DNA from: Actinocorallia herbida
GTDB taxonomy: Bacteria; Actinomycetota; Actinomycetes; Streptosporangiales; Streptosporangiaceae
DNA: 64,000 nt
Direction of reading: 5' to 3'
Assembly: GCF_003751225.1 (NCBI RefSeq)
Contig: NZ_RJKE01000001.1
Coordinates: 4,216,001 to 4,280,000, forward strand
A model generated the notes under the pieces. It saw only the letters and a program-made list of their open reading frames with translations, was not told the origin of the DNA and searched no databases. A program made the translations under genes and the position numbers. Positions 8,542 through 17,597 of the stretch are shown piece by piece. Each line of letters opens with the position of its first letter. Position 1 is the stretch's first letter.

Positions 8542-8859
8542 TCAGAAGACCTGGTGGATGACACTGCGGCCGTCACCGACGATCCGGCGGAACCGGCGGG
8601 CCAGCTCCAGCGCCTCCTCGCGGGAAGTCACCTCGACCAGGGCGAACCCGGCGGCGGCCTCCTTGGACTCGGCGAACGGGCCGTCGGTCACGGTGATGTC
8701 CTCGCCCACCGAGGACAGCACGGTCGGGTCGGGGGCCAGGCCGCCCGTGGCGAGCAGGACGCCCTTGGCCGTCATCTCCTCGACGAACGCGCCCATCTCG
8801 GCGAACAGCTTCTCGTCGGGCGCGTTGCCGCCGGCCTCGGAGAGCATCAGGTAGCGCAT
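8542..8859 (-). CDS. YCII/DGPF-domain protein, partner of the ECF42 sigma factor
   Basis: Small protein of 105 residues in the dimeric alpha/beta YCII family: MRYLMLSEAGG start and the eponymous TDGPFAESKEAAAGFALVEV motif at about 54-74. ECF42 sigma genes are characteristically paired with one or more DGPF genes. Here the sigma gene follows after six bases, so the two are surely co-transcribed. A GGGA-type ribosome site precedes ATG 8859. The molecular role of DGPF proteins is not established. Confidence 0.9.
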   Translation of the reverse strand: MRYLMLSEAGGNAPDEKLFAEMGAFVEEMTAKGVLLATGGLAPDPTVLSSVGEDITVTDGPFAESKEAAAGFALVEVTSREEALELARRFRRIVGDGRSVIHQVF

Positions 8860-8949
8860 CGTGGTGTCCCTTTCGTCGTCCTTGCCTTACACATGGACGA
8901 CGCACCAGCGATGTGACAGGGAACGCGCCCGGGGAACCGGATCGTACCG

Positions 8950-9378
8950 TCAGGAACCCGACCGGGCCGCCCGGCGACCGGCCAGGCCGTCGACGACCAG
9001 GCCCAGGCCGATCCCCAGCAGCCACACGTCCTTGCTGACGGCCATGCCCTCCTGCGTCGGCCAGATGCTGCCCGGCTTGTGCATCCCGGGCGTCCGCCAG
9101 TACATGCCGAGCAGCCCGGCCGAGAACTTCGCCAGCGCCGCCCCCGCCACGAACGCGGGCACGAACGGCGTCAGCAGCAGCGTCCCCGTCGCGATCTCCG
9201 CCGCCGCGACCGCCTTCAGGAACCTCCTCGGCGGCACCGGCCCCAGGAACGGGTACGCGCTGGCGGCCATCCCGTGCACCCCCGCCGCCTCCTGCTCGTC
9301 CCCGCTCCACTTCCCGAGCCCCGAATGCAGGATGTACGCCCCCGCGGCGAGCCGCCCCGGCACATGCCCCGCCTTCAC
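8950..9378 (-). CDS. DoxX-like membrane protein
   Basis: About 142 residues with four hydrophobic segments. The N-terminal GAYILHSGLGKW and central ATGTLLLTPFVPAFVAGAALAKFSAGLLGMYWRTPG fit the DoxX-like family (split here: helices near 9-25, 58-75, 78-95 and 110-130). GTG 9378 is chosen because the family begins just before the first helix and a G-rich site precedes it; upstream in-frame codons translate to an Arg-rich, family-foreign extension. No neighbour suggests a substrate. Confidence 0.72.
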   Translation of the reverse strand: MKAGHVPGRLAAGAYILHSGLGKWSGDEQEAAGVHGMAASAYPFLGPVPPRRFLKAVAAAEIATGTLLLTPFVPAFVAGAALAKFSAGLLGMYWRTPGMHKPGSIWPTQEGMAVSKDVWLLGIGLGLVVDGLAGRRAARSGS

Positions 9379-9543
9379 CGCGCACCCCCGTGCCTGCCCA
9401 TGCAGTCCCCTTCGTCGAAGCCGCGTTCTCACAAGCGCGCATACCCCGCGCCGCCCCACGCGAGCGGAACGCACCCCTCAACACCCCCCAAAACCCGCCA
9501 AGGGAGCAGGAGCGGGGTCCTGCGGGGTGAAGGCGCGGGCGGG

Positions 9544-10164
9544 CTAGCGGGGCGGGAGGAGGGACAGGAGGTCGGGGAGGCCGCCGGTGAGGTCGAGATC
9601 GGCGTGCAGGCCCTTGAGGGCGGCGACGGGAGAGCCCGCGGCGCGGCCGGCGGCGACGCCGGGTGCGGAGTCCTCGACGACGAGACAGCGGGACGGGGGC
9701 AGGCCGAGCTCGGCGGCGGCGCGCAGGAAGCCTTCGGGGTCGGGCTTGCCCCGGCTGATCTCATCGGTGGTGATCAGGAGCGGCGGGATGATTCCGCAGG
9801 CGCCCAGACGGGCCTTGGCCAGGCGCTGGTCGGCGCTGGTGACGACGGCCCAGGGCATCGCGATCTCCTCCAGACGCGCCAGGAGGGCGTGCGCGCCGGG
9901 GGTGGGGACCACGTCGGACAGGTCCTCGTACTGGGGCGCCAGCTGACGGGCGGCGGCCTCCGCGACGGTCTCGGCGTCCCAGTCCGGGAACAGGAGCCGG
10001 ATCGTCACCTCCGAGGGACTGCCGTGGGCTACCTCCAGGACGCGCGCCAACGGGGCCCCATAGGCGGCCGACCACTGCGTCCAGGACCGCTCCACCGAAG
10101 CATCGGAGTCCACGAGGGTGCCGTCCATGTCGAACAGGATCGCGTCGATCTTCGCCAGGTCCAT
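9544..10164 (-). CDS. HAD-superfamily phosphatase (phosphoglycolate/sugar-phosphatase type)
   Basis: 206 residues with all HAD motifs: motif I FDMDGTLVD (nucleophile Asp and acid/base Asp), motif II VVTSAD, motif III Lys in SRGKPDPEGFL, and motif IV VVEDSAPGV. A cap domain sits between motifs I and II, as in subclass I enzymes. ATG 10164 matches the family start. The same frame is open upstream into the damaged pentapeptide-repeat gene with no stop codon between them, so a fused product cannot be excluded. The substrate is not predictable. Confidence 0.88.
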   Translation of the reverse strand: MDLAKIDAILFDMDGTLVDSDASVERSWTQWSAAYGAPLARVLEVAHGSPSEVTIRLLFPDWDAETVAEAAARQLAPQYEDLSDVVPTPGAHALLARLEEIAMPWAVVTSADQRLAKARLGACGIIPPLLITTDEISRGKPDPEGFLRAAAELGLPPSRCLVVEDSAPGVAAGRAAGSPVAALKGLHADLDLTGGLPDLLSLLPPR

Positions 10165-10179
10165 GCCCCCGAGTCTACG

Positions 10180-11420
10180 AAGGGCGCCCGCGTGACCGGC
10201 CTCATCCGTGGAAGACGCACCCCTCAAAGCGTCCCGCCCCAGCACCGCGCCTTCGAACGACACGGGCCCGTGGAAGGACGCGACGCCGTCACCGGTCGAG
10301 GGGAGACGGAAATCGGCCCGCGAGGCGAACTCCGCCCCGTCGAACCGCGTGACGAAGTGGAACTGCGCGCCGGTGAAGTCCCCGTAACGGGCCCGCGCCC
10401 CCGACAGGTCGAAATCGACGAGCCGGGCGCCCGACAGGTACAGGTCGACCTTCTCCCACCCGGACGACGGCCGCGCCCGCTCCGCCAGGACGTCCTGGAC
10501 GGCCCGCCGCACCGCCTCCTCGCGCCCGTGTCGCCGACGGGCCAGGGGCGGCGCAGATAGGCGCACAGCGCCAGCAGGACCGACGGCCGCAGCACGGGGG
10601 AGCGGTCCCCAGCCGCGACGATCTCGGCGACCGCCTCATGCCGGACCTCCGGGTCGGAACCGGCCGGACGGACGGGCGGCCGGGCCGGTCCAGCCGAACG
10701 GCCACAGCCCGTCCGCCTCCGGCGCCGCGCCCCCGCGAGATCCGCGCACGGGTCCGCCAGATGGACCACCTCGCCCTCGAACACCGCCCCCGCGAAGGAG
10801 ACGGCACCGCCGAACCGCGCCTTGCCGAACCACGCCCACGAGCCGAACCGGGCCTCCCGGAACGACGCCGCCGCGCCGAACCTCGCCCCGTCTCCGCCCT
10901 CCAGGAGGTCCTGGTAGTCCTCAACCGGCACCGCCACCGGCCAGCCGGGATCGTCCTCCCCGGGCTCGGCGGGCCACACCGGCACGTCCTCGAGCGCCTC
11001 CCAGGCCGGATCGTGCTCCGCCAGGGACGACTCGCCCCGCCCGAACCACGCCACGTCGCCGAACACCGCCCGGTCGAACGACGCCCGAGTGCGGAACCGG
11101 GTCCGGCCGAACACCGCGGCCTCCTCGAACATCGCACCCGTGAATCGGCGCGGCCGCCGACGACCGAGCGCGCGAACTCCAGATCACCGGAGAACCGGGC
11201 GCCGGTGAACACCGCGGGCCGATGCCACCAGGTGTCGGAGAAGTCCGCGCCGCCGTCGAAGACCGCGCCGGTGAAATCGCCCGCGTCCGGGCGGCACCCG
11301 GCGAAGTCGGCCCCGGCCAGCAGCACCCCCGCCAGCTCCAGCGGCGGCGCCGTGCCCGCGGCCCGCACCGCCGCGGCCAGCCGGGCCGTGTCGCCGACCC
11401 GGTCGACGCACGGATCCGCC
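10180..11420 (-). pseudogene. Pentapeptide-repeat protein gene with two frameshifts
   Basis: Coherent pentapeptide-repeat coding is spread over three frames. Segment 1 (about 11150-11420) gives LAGVLLAGADFAGC and similar A(D/N)F repeats. Segment 2 (about 10535-11140) gives FEEAAVFGRTRFRTRASF and further repeats. Segment 3 (about 10180-10530) gives DLYLSGARLVDFDLSGAR. Segments 1 and 2 rejoin perfectly as ADFTGAMFEE if one T is restored near 11143; segments 2 and 3 rejoin if one base is restored near 10533. The start codon is unclear. It could be a genuine pseudogene or two sequencing deletions. The last segment is in frame with the HAD gene. Confidence 0.7.
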
Positions 11421-11569
11421 GACCGGAGCCGTGCGCAGATAGGCCCGCGAGGAGGATCGGAACGGATTGTGGCGGTAGCGGCCTGAGGCGGTCGAGGACG
11501 GCGGCGCGTTTGTCGTCGTCGTAGACGGGGCGGTGCCCGCCGACTTTCCCTAAGAACGGGCGGCCTCCA

Positions 11570-11610
11570 GGGGTCGGCTGAGGAACGGTCGTGAATCCAA
11601 CGGAGTCGGT
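11570..11610 (+). repeat. Tn3-type terminal inverted repeat (putative)
   Basis: The sequence begins GGGGTC and contains GAACGGTCGTGAATCCAAC. It closely matches one end of the miniature elements at 58.1 and 59.7 kb (GGGGTC start, GCAACGGCCGTGAATCCAAC inside). It points rightward, toward the recombinase gene. No matching opposite end was located. Confidence 0.5.
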
Positions 11611-11633
11611 TCTGGCCTTGTGTCGATGTGTGT

Positions 11634-12596
11634 TCAGTGGGTGCGGCGGGGTGGGGCGAGGATGCCGGTGATCTCGGCGACGGCTTCGCCGCCGCCGGGT
11701 CGGGTGTAGCGCATGGCGGTGCGGGGGTTCTTGTGGCGGGTCTTGGCCATGATGAGCTGGAGGGGGACCTTCTGTTCGCCGAGGTGGGTGGCGGCCGAAT
11801 GGCGGAGCTGGTGGGGGTCGAGGCCGAGGTGGGTGTCCATGAGGACGCGGACGCGGTCGTAGCCGAGGCGGGGCCGTCCGGTGTGCGGGCAGATGTGCTC
11901 GGGTCCGGGCCGCCGGGCGGGGACGGGGCGCCGGTCGGCGAGGAAGAGTGGTCCTCGAGTGCGGACGGGCCCGTCGGGATGGCCGTCGGGCAGGCGCAGC
12001 AGGCGGGGCAGCAGGCAGGCGGTGCCGGCGTCCCAGTAGACCCATTCGGTGTCGCCGCCCTTGGAGGTGAGCGGTGCGCGCCGGTTCTCCAGGTCGAGGT
12101 CTTGCACGTCGAGGGAGAGGACCTCGCTGGTGCGGGCGGCGGTCTCGTACAGCATCCGGTAGAGCGTCTTGTCGCGCAGCGGGATGTCGCGCCGGGACAG
12201 CAGCCGCTCCAGTCGGGTCTTCGCGACGGCCTTGGTGTGGTCGACGTTCTCCCGCCGCCGTTCGGCGTCGGCGGGGATCGACGGCGCCGCCCACCGCTTC
12301 TTGCTCGCGCACCAGGTGAGCCAGGAGGAGACCGCGGCGCGGTTGCGGTTCCAGGTCGCCGGCGCGCACCCGCCCCACAGCGCGGTGAGCGCCTCGCCGA
12401 TCTCGGTGTCGGTGACGTCGGCCAGGAGCCGGTCGCGGCCGCCGACCGCGCCGATGGTCCGGTCGATCGCCGAGGCGTAGGCGCGGCGGGTGTTGTCGTT
12501 GGCGACCCGGTGCGTCGACAGGAACTCATCCGACGCGTCGGCGAGGGTGACAACGCCGCCTCGCAGGGCGGTGGCCTTCGCGCCTGCCGCGCTCAT
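11634..12596 (-). CDS. Tyrosine recombinase/integrase
   Basis: 320 residues with an N-terminal SAM-like core-binding domain (about 18-110) and a complete catalytic domain: Arg I in ETAARTSEVLSL, Lys in TSKGGDTEW, H-x-L-R-H box in LDPHQLRHSAATHL, and nucleophile Tyr in TAMRYTRPG. ATG 12596 (MSAAGAKATALRG) is used; the frame stays open upstream but translates to unlikely sequence. It belongs to the same family as the degenerate domain fused to the sigma factor at 6.6 kb. A loxP-like palindrome lies about 100 bp upstream and a Tn3-type end lies just beyond its 3' end, so it may have served as a TnpI-type resolvase. Confidence 0.88.
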   Translation of the reverse strand: MSAAGAKATALRGGVVTLADASDEFLSTHRVANDNTRRAYASAIDRTIGAVGGRDRLLADVTDTEIGEALTALWGGCAPATWNRNRAAVSSWLTWCASKKRWAAPSIPADAERRRENVDHTKAVAKTRLERLLSRRDIPLRDKTLYRMLYETAARTSEVLSLDVQDLDLENRRAPLTSKGGDTEWVYWDAGTACLLPRLLRLPDGHPDGPVRTRGPLFLADRRPVPARRPGPEHICPHTGRPRLGYDRVRVLMDTHLGLDPHQLRHSAATHLGEQKVPLQLIMAKTRHKNPRTAMRYTRPGGGEAVAEITGILAPPRRTH

Positions 12597-13315
12597 CGGC
12601 GGCCGCCCGGCGCGGGCGCGATGTACCGGATAACGTGCCCGAGCCGCGCATCGTGCGTCGGGGCGGATCCCCGGGTCGGCAACGATCGTTCGGCATTCAT
12701 GTAAGCGATAATAATCCGTTATCGCGTACATGAGTGATCCGAAAGCCCGGGCTTGCGTGGGGCCGTCACCGATCCGGTCACGGCATCGGCGCGGCTCTCG
12801 TCTCCTCTTGGCCGTGCGTCGCCGGGAGGTGGCGGGGCGGGCGGGGACGTCGGCGGCGGCCGTTTCGCCGGAGGAGATGCCCGGCGGCGGTGCATTCCGA
12901 CCTCGCGGAGAACTTCTCAGGAATGGAAGTCCAGTCACAGAGTTCCCGCCCTGTCTCCTCAAGAAGTCCCGGTGATCGATGTCCTTGGCGGCGAGGCCGG
13001 CTGTTCGGGCGCGGAGGGTGACGCAGTTCGGGACGCGGAGGGGTTGGATATAGGGAAATTTCGGTGTTTGTGGTGTTCGGGGAGGTGATGCACGCTGTCC
13101 GCGGACGGCCCGGAAAGTGCTCCCGTACTCACCGAAAGTGAGCATGGTTCTGGTGGCGTCGGAGCCCGACCACGCTTCGACGATGCGGTGCGCCAGGTGA
13201 TCGCGTTCTTCTTTCCCGGTCGTCCCGGGCTGCCCGGCCCTGGGGCCGGACATGCCGCAGGCCGGTGGATCCATCAGGGTCTGCCGGCGATTCGCGACGG
13301 CCGGGAGGCACGGCG
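12597..13315. other. Gene-free region between recombinase and zincin gene
   Basis: No frame here has a recognisable domain or a convincing start. The region holds the 35-bp palindrome at 12698-12732 and local AT-richer patches around it and at 13040-13070. It probably contains the divergent promoters of the two flanking genes. Confidence 0.55.
12698..12732. promoter_or_regulatory. 14-7-14 inverted repeat upstream of the integrase, possible recombination core
   Basis: Arms CATGTAAGCGATAA (12698-12711) and TTATCGCGTACATG (12719-12732) match at 13 of 14 positions around a 7-bp spacer (TAATCCG). This geometry is that of tyrosine-recombinase core sites. It could equally be an operator for the integrase promoter. 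The element is strikingly AT-rich compared with its surroundings. Confidence 0.55.
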
Positions 13316-16042
13316 ATGGGATTCATGCGGTACAAGAACACCGGCTTCAACTCGGCGGCGGCACTGCCGTCCGATGCGTTCCACGGGATGTTCCTGCGGG
13401 GGGACCGCCTCGTGGCGACCTCGGGAACGAACATCAGGTACGAGGGCCTGATCGGCGGGTTCGACTCGGAGAAGCTGAACGCGATCCCCGAGCCGTTCAA
13501 GAGCGCGTGCGACGGGATGCTGATGCTCCCGACCACCGGCGGATCCTGGCAGACGGTGTTCTTCAAGGGCGACCAGGCCTGCTGGTACCACTGGGACAAC
13601 AAGGTCGTCAGCAACGGGCCGTGGACGGCCCTCGCCAAAGGCGGCCCGACCTGGAACACGATGCTGCCCGCCGGGTACAGGTCCGACGTCGACGCCCTGC
13701 TGATGGACTCGGTCGAGGAGTCGGCGGCCTGGCGGACGTATGTGTTCAAGGGCGACCGGGTCGCCACCATCGACTGGGCGACCGGATCCACCCGGGACTG
13801 CCGGATCTACGAGGGCGCGCAGCCGACCGCGGGCTGGGCGCGCCTGCCGGCCGAGTGGCTGCGCGACTACGACCACGTGCTGCCGCTGCCGAGCGTGGCG
13901 GGTGCCAAGCGCAGCCTGCTGATCAAGGGCGGCAACGGGTGCGTGTTCAACTGGAACACCGGCCCGGAGCAGACCGGCGCGCTCACCACGGTGCTGCCCG
14001 AGCTGGCGAAACTGCCCGCGCCCTACACCACGCAGTACAAACCGATCGTGGGCCGCTGGGGCAATTCGGCCGCGCCCAACCCGGTCACCGTGCGCGGCGA
14101 TCTGGACGGCCTGGGCGCGACGCGGCAGTTCAGCGGCGACATCGACCAGATCAGCGGCGCGACGCGAAGCCCGCTGTACTCCTTCCGCGTCAGCACGCCG
14201 GACATCGCCGTCTCGGCCACCGGGGTGACCGCCACCGGCAGGGTGCAGTGGAAACCGGCTTGGGTCGGCTGCACCGCCAAGATCACCATTCCGCGGGTGG
14301 CGCAGTCCGCCTCCGACCCCGCCCTGCGGGTGGAGTTTCGTTTCGACGACGGCAACACCGCCACCTACGATCTGCCCTACCAGTCGGTGCACCTGCGCAC
14401 CATCGACCTGGAGATCGACGCGATGGCCGGCCGGGCCGCGCTGGCCTCCTACAACACCGCCACCGATGCGGAGGCCGGCCCGCCCGACTACGCCGACCGG
14501 CAGCTGACCATCGCCTCCGCCTTCGCCGAGGCCGGCATCGAGTTGCGCGCCGCGGGCACGGTCAACGAGGTCGGCACCGCCGACTCCGGCATCGACCTGA
14601 GGTGGTCGGACTCCGAACTGCACACCGCCATGCTCCACAACTTCTCCGGCCACGCCGAGACCGAGCAGTGGAAGCTGTGGGCGTTCGTGGCCAGCCAGCA
14701 CGTCAACAACAGCACGGGCGTCATGTTCGACGTCAACGAGGGCAAGCAGCGGCAGGGCATGGCCGTCTTCTACGACCAGATCAACAACGAACGCGGCTAC
14801 TTCAAGCTGGGCCTGTACGTCCACGAGCTCGGCCACTGCCTCAACCTGCAGCACTCGTGGCAGAAGAACGACTCCGGCGCCCCGCTCGGCCTCCGCGACG
14901 GCCGCGGCGACCTGTCCTGGATGCAGTACTGGAACATGTACATCGCCGAGGACGGCAGCAGCGGCTGGGACGTCTTCTGGAGGCGGTTCCCGTTCACCTT
15001 CACCCCCAACGAGCTCGCCCACCTGCGGCACGCCTTCCGCTACGACATCATCCCCGGCGGAGCCAACTGGGCCGCGCAGGGCAGCGCCGCCTACGCCACC
15101 ACCGACCGGGCGCTGGCCGCGATGGACGACCCGATCGCCGACGATTCCGGCCTGGCCCTCACCCTGTCGGCCCGGCCGTTCGCCTACGGCGAGCCGGTCA
15201 CCATCGAGATCAAACTGGCCCGCGACGGCCGTGACGTCATCGTCCACCGCGAGCTGTCGCCCAAGAGCGAATACCTCACCATCGCCATCACCGCCCCCTC
15301 CGGCGTCACCCGGCCGTTCCGGCCGCTGGCCCGCCACTGCAAGGGGCACGGCGAGGACACCCTGACCAACCTGACCGCCGAGGCGCCCGCCCTGTACGAG
15401 TCGGCCTACCTGGGCTCGGGCGCCGACGGCCAGTACTTCACCGACCCCGGCCTCTACCGCGTCCGCGCCGTCTACTCCGCGCCCGACGGCTCCACCGTCG
15501 TGTCCAACACCCTGACCGTCCGGATCCGGCTGCCCCTCACCGGCGACGACCAGTTCGCCGGAGAACTGCTCATGGACGACCAGGCAGGCACCCTGATGGC
15601 CCTGCTCGGCTCCGACTCACCCGCCCTCCAGGCCGGCAACGACGCCCTGGCCGAGCTGTCGGACCGGTTCGCCGGCCACCCCTTGGCCGTCTACTCCCAC
15701 CTCGCCCAGGGCGCGAACGCCGGACGCGACTACCAGCACATCGTCAACGGCCGGATCCAAGTCCGCCCCCCGGACACCAAGGACGCCGTCACCCAGCTCA
15801 CCGCCGCCATCGACGCCTCCACCGGCCCCGACGGCCTCAACAACATCACCCTCAACGCCGCCATGCGCCGCCTGGCCACCGTCCACGCCAAAGCCGGCGA
15901 CCTCGCCGAAGCCGACGCCGTCCTCGTCCGCCTCGTCGACCACTTCCGCGACGACGTCCCCGCCCCCGTCCTGGAAGACATCCAAGCCCAAGCCGACGCC
16001 ACCCGCGAAGAGATCCTCCCCACCGACACCCCCCTTCCCTGA
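13316..16042 (+). CDS. Hemopexin-like/zincin metalloprotease-like protein
   Basis: 908 residues starting at ATG 13316, with GGGAGG seven bases upstream. Residues 1 to about 225 hold four hemopexin-like blades, each with an FxKGDR/Q-type turn (for example FFKGDQACWYHWD and YVFKGDRVATIDW). A beta-rich region follows (about 230-400). A zincin motif HELGHCLNLQH lies at 503-513, giving HExxHxxxxxH zinc ligands and a catalytic Glu. Residues about 600-760 look Ig-like and the last 140 look helical. No signal peptide or membrane segment is seen, unusual for a metalloprotease, so its route and target are unknown. Peptidase activity is inferred only from the motif. Confidence 0.75.
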   Translation: MGFMRYKNTGFNSAAALPSDAFHGMFLRGDRLVATSGTNIRYEGLIGGFDSEKLNAIPEPFKSACDGMLMLPTTGGSWQTVFFKGDQACWYHWDNKVVSNGPWTALAKGGPTWNTMLPAGYRSDVDALLMDSVEESAAWRTYVFKGDRVATIDWATGSTRDCRIYEGAQPTAGWARLPAEWLRDYDHVLPLPSVAGAKRSLLIKGGNGCVFNWNTGPEQTGALTTVLPELAKLPAPYTTQYKPIVGRWGNSAAPNPVTVRGDLDGLGATRQFSGDIDQISGATRSPLYSFRVSTPDIAVSATGVTATGRVQWKPAWVGCTAKITIPRVAQSASDPALRVEFRFDDGNTATYDLPYQSVHLRTIDLEIDAMAGRAALASYNTATDAEAGPPDYADRQLTIASAFAEAGIELRAAGTVNEVGTADSGIDLRWSDSELHTAMLHNFSGHAETEQWKLWAFVASQHVNNSTGVMFDVNEGKQRQGMAVFYDQINNERGYFKLGLYVHELGHCLNLQHSWQKNDSGAPLGLRDGRGDLSWMQYWNMYIAEDGSSGWDVFWRRFPFTFTPNELAHLRHAFRYDIIPGGANWAAQGSAAYATTDRALAAMDDPIADDSGLALTLSARPFAYGEPVTIEIKLARDGRDVIVHRELSPKSEYLTIAITAPSGVTRPFRPLARHCKGHGEDTLTNLTAEAPALYESAYLGSGADGQYFTDPGLYRVRAVYSAPDGSTVVSNTLTVRIRLPLTGDDQFAGELLMDDQAGTLMALLGSDSPALQAGNDALAELSDRFAGHPLAVYSHLAQGANAGRDYQHIVNGRIQVRPPDTKDAVTQLTAAIDASTGPDGLNNITLNAAMRRLATVHAKAGDLAEADAVLVRLVDHFRDDVPAPVLEDIQAQADATREEILPTDTPLP

Positions 16043-16455
16043 CACGACACCCACACCCGCCACCCGGCCCTTGCCAGCGCCGCAGGAAGCTGACAGGGGC
16101 CGGTCCCAAACCGCACAGCGCCACCATTGAGAAACTCCACCAGCTACCGCCGGCGGCGGATGCCTGATCAACAGGACCTCCCGACGGGCGCGGGCGGAGA
16201 CCCCGACCAGCGCGAAGAACACCCGCGAGCTCCACTTCGGCTCGGGGAACGCGTTGCGCAGGGCCCTGAACAGCAGACCCATCCCACCCGCTGCCCTTGG
16301 ACACCGCGGCGCCGTCCCCGCCCTCCCGGCGAGGACGGCGCCGAACAGGTGGGTGCTGTCACTGCGGCCGGGTGAGACGTGGGGCAGCAGTGGAGCCGTC
16401 CCCTGACCGGGGGCGTCGGTCTCGGCGCGGCTTTCGTTCCACGGCTGGGCCCTGT
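16043..16455. other. Gene-free region with possible decayed coding
   Basis: No complete gene is visible. On the minus strand around 16160-16270 a stretch translating to LFRALRNAFPEPKWSSRVFF looks protein-like but has no start or recognised family. It may be debris linked to the adjacent Tn3 scrap. Confidence 0.4.
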
Positions 16456-16668
16456 TCAGAGCGCCTGCGGATCGTGGAACGGCCGCAGCCCGGCCGCCGC
16501 ATCGGTTCGGGTGAAGGCGTAGCGGCCCAGGAAGTTGATGTGCTCGAACGCGATCGGCGACAACCTCGCGCACATCTCCTGCGTCACCGGGAACCGGCCG
16601 GCGCGGATCTGCTTGACGGCGGCGTCCAGGTAGAGGCTGTTCCACCACACGACGGCGTTCCTACCGGT
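16456..16668 (-). pseudogene. C-terminal fragment of a Tn3-family transposase
   Basis: About 68 residues containing NAVVWWNSLYLDAAVKQ, then LSPIAFEHINFLGRYAFTR, the characteristic end of Tn3-family DDE transposases. Everything upstream is missing; the fragment begins abruptly next to the stop codon of the neighbouring small gene. A decayed relic. Confidence 0.85.
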
Positions 16669-16681
16669 GGCGGGCGGGCGG

Positions 16682-16864
16682 TCAGACGCGGGTCTGCAGT
16701 TCGTATCCCTCGGCCTGCCCGCCGCGCCCGTCGGCGGGCGCGATCGGCGGGAAGGACGGGCCCGGCGCGTGCTCCTCGGCGAAGTCCGGCTCGTCCTCCT
16801 CCTGCGGGATGCCGAGTGCGGCGCGCCGGTCGGCCATCGTCCGGTCGTCCTTTTCGCGGTTCAT
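16682..16864 (-). CDS. Small acidic hypothetical protein
   Basis: 60 residues, hydrophilic and Asp/Glu/Pro-rich, with no membrane segment or known motif. It follows the DUF2795 gene by nine bases and is probably the last gene of a three-gene operon. Its stop lies next to a transposase fragment, so the native downstream context may have been altered. Confidence 0.55.
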   Translation of the reverse strand: MNREKDDRTMADRRAALGIPQEEDEPDFAEEHAPGPSFPPIAPADGRGGQAEGYELQTRV

Positions 16865-16873
16865 GACGGCCGC

Positions 16874-17278
16874 CTACACGCGGCGGTCTTCATGGCCGAT
16901 GCCGAGGTCCCGCACGACCTCGGGCAGCGCGTGGTACGACCGTTCCGGCAGCTGCGACAGGCGGTCGACCGCGACGTCCGGGCCGCCCGCGTCCCGCACG
17001 TGCGTCGCCAGGCTTCCGGGGCTCGCCGGGTACCGGATCCCCGCCAGCAGGGACGCGAACGCGCTGCGCTCCTCGACCTCCTGCGGGCTGAGCCCGGGCG
17101 GGGCACCGCGCAGATCGGCGAGGGTGGCGGTGGGATCGCGGCCGGTGTCGGTGTCGATCGGCTCCGGGTCGTCCCACGGGCGGGAGCGCACCGGGCCGCC
17201 GCTGCGGGTGAGCGGCCGGGTCTCGCGCCGCATCTCCTCGTCCAGCCGGGCACCGTGCTTGTTGCCGCTTTTGTCCAT
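16874..17278 (-). CDS. DUF2795-domain protein
   Basis: 134 residues. The C-terminal half (about 68-128) matches the DUF2795 pattern: a leading helix (SAFASLLAGIRYPASPGSL), then LSQLPERSYHALPEVVRDLG. The N-terminal half is charged and likely disordered. It lies in a run of small hydrophilic genes, with the 81-residue gene upstream and the 60-residue gene downstream. Function unknown; members are abundant in actinobacteria. Confidence 0.75.
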   Translation of the reverse strand: MDKSGNKHGARLDEEMRRETRPLTRSGGPVRSRPWDDPEPIDTDTGRDPTATLADLRGAPPGLSPQEVEERSAFASLLAGIRYPASPGSLATHVRDAGGPDVAVDRLSQLPERSYHALPEVVRDLGIGHEDRRV

Positions 17279-17299
17279 GGTCTGATGCCTTTCTGGTGT

Positions 17300-17545
17300 T
17301 CAGGGGGACCTGCGGGGGTGGCGGCGGGACGCGTCGTGCTTCTCGGCCGCGCGCACGCCCGCCTCGTCGGCGGTGCCGGAATCGGGGGCCGGCTTGGTGA
17401 CACCGCGAACTCCGGTGCCGCTCACCCCGGGTTTGTCGCGTTCGGAGGGGATCGTGCGGCCTCGAGCGTCCCCGCCGCGGGTGACGGGGGCGAAGAACTT
17501 GTCGTGGGTCTCCTCCGGCTCCCATCGCTTGTCCGCTTCGTCCAT
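17300..17545 (-). CDS. Small hydrophilic hypothetical protein
   Basis: 81 residues, charged and Gly/Asp-rich, beginning MDEADKRWEPEETHDKFF. It has no known domain and appears intrinsically disordered. It is probably the first gene of the operon with the DUF2795 gene, 21 bases away. Confidence 0.55.
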   Translation of the reverse strand: MDEADKRWEPEETHDKFFAPVTRGGDARGRTIPSERDKPGVSGTGVRGVTKPAPDSGTADEAGVRAAEKHDASRRHPRRSP

Positions 17546-17597
17546 ATATGAGCCCTACCCCGTGCGGCCCGGGACCAACGAGAGATCTACCCGCCCT

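Noticed and set aside
13252-15234. Long open frame overlapping the zincin gene in another frame
   Set aside because: Arg/Gly/Pro-rich shadow with no motif; the zincin frame has a ribosome site and domain order.
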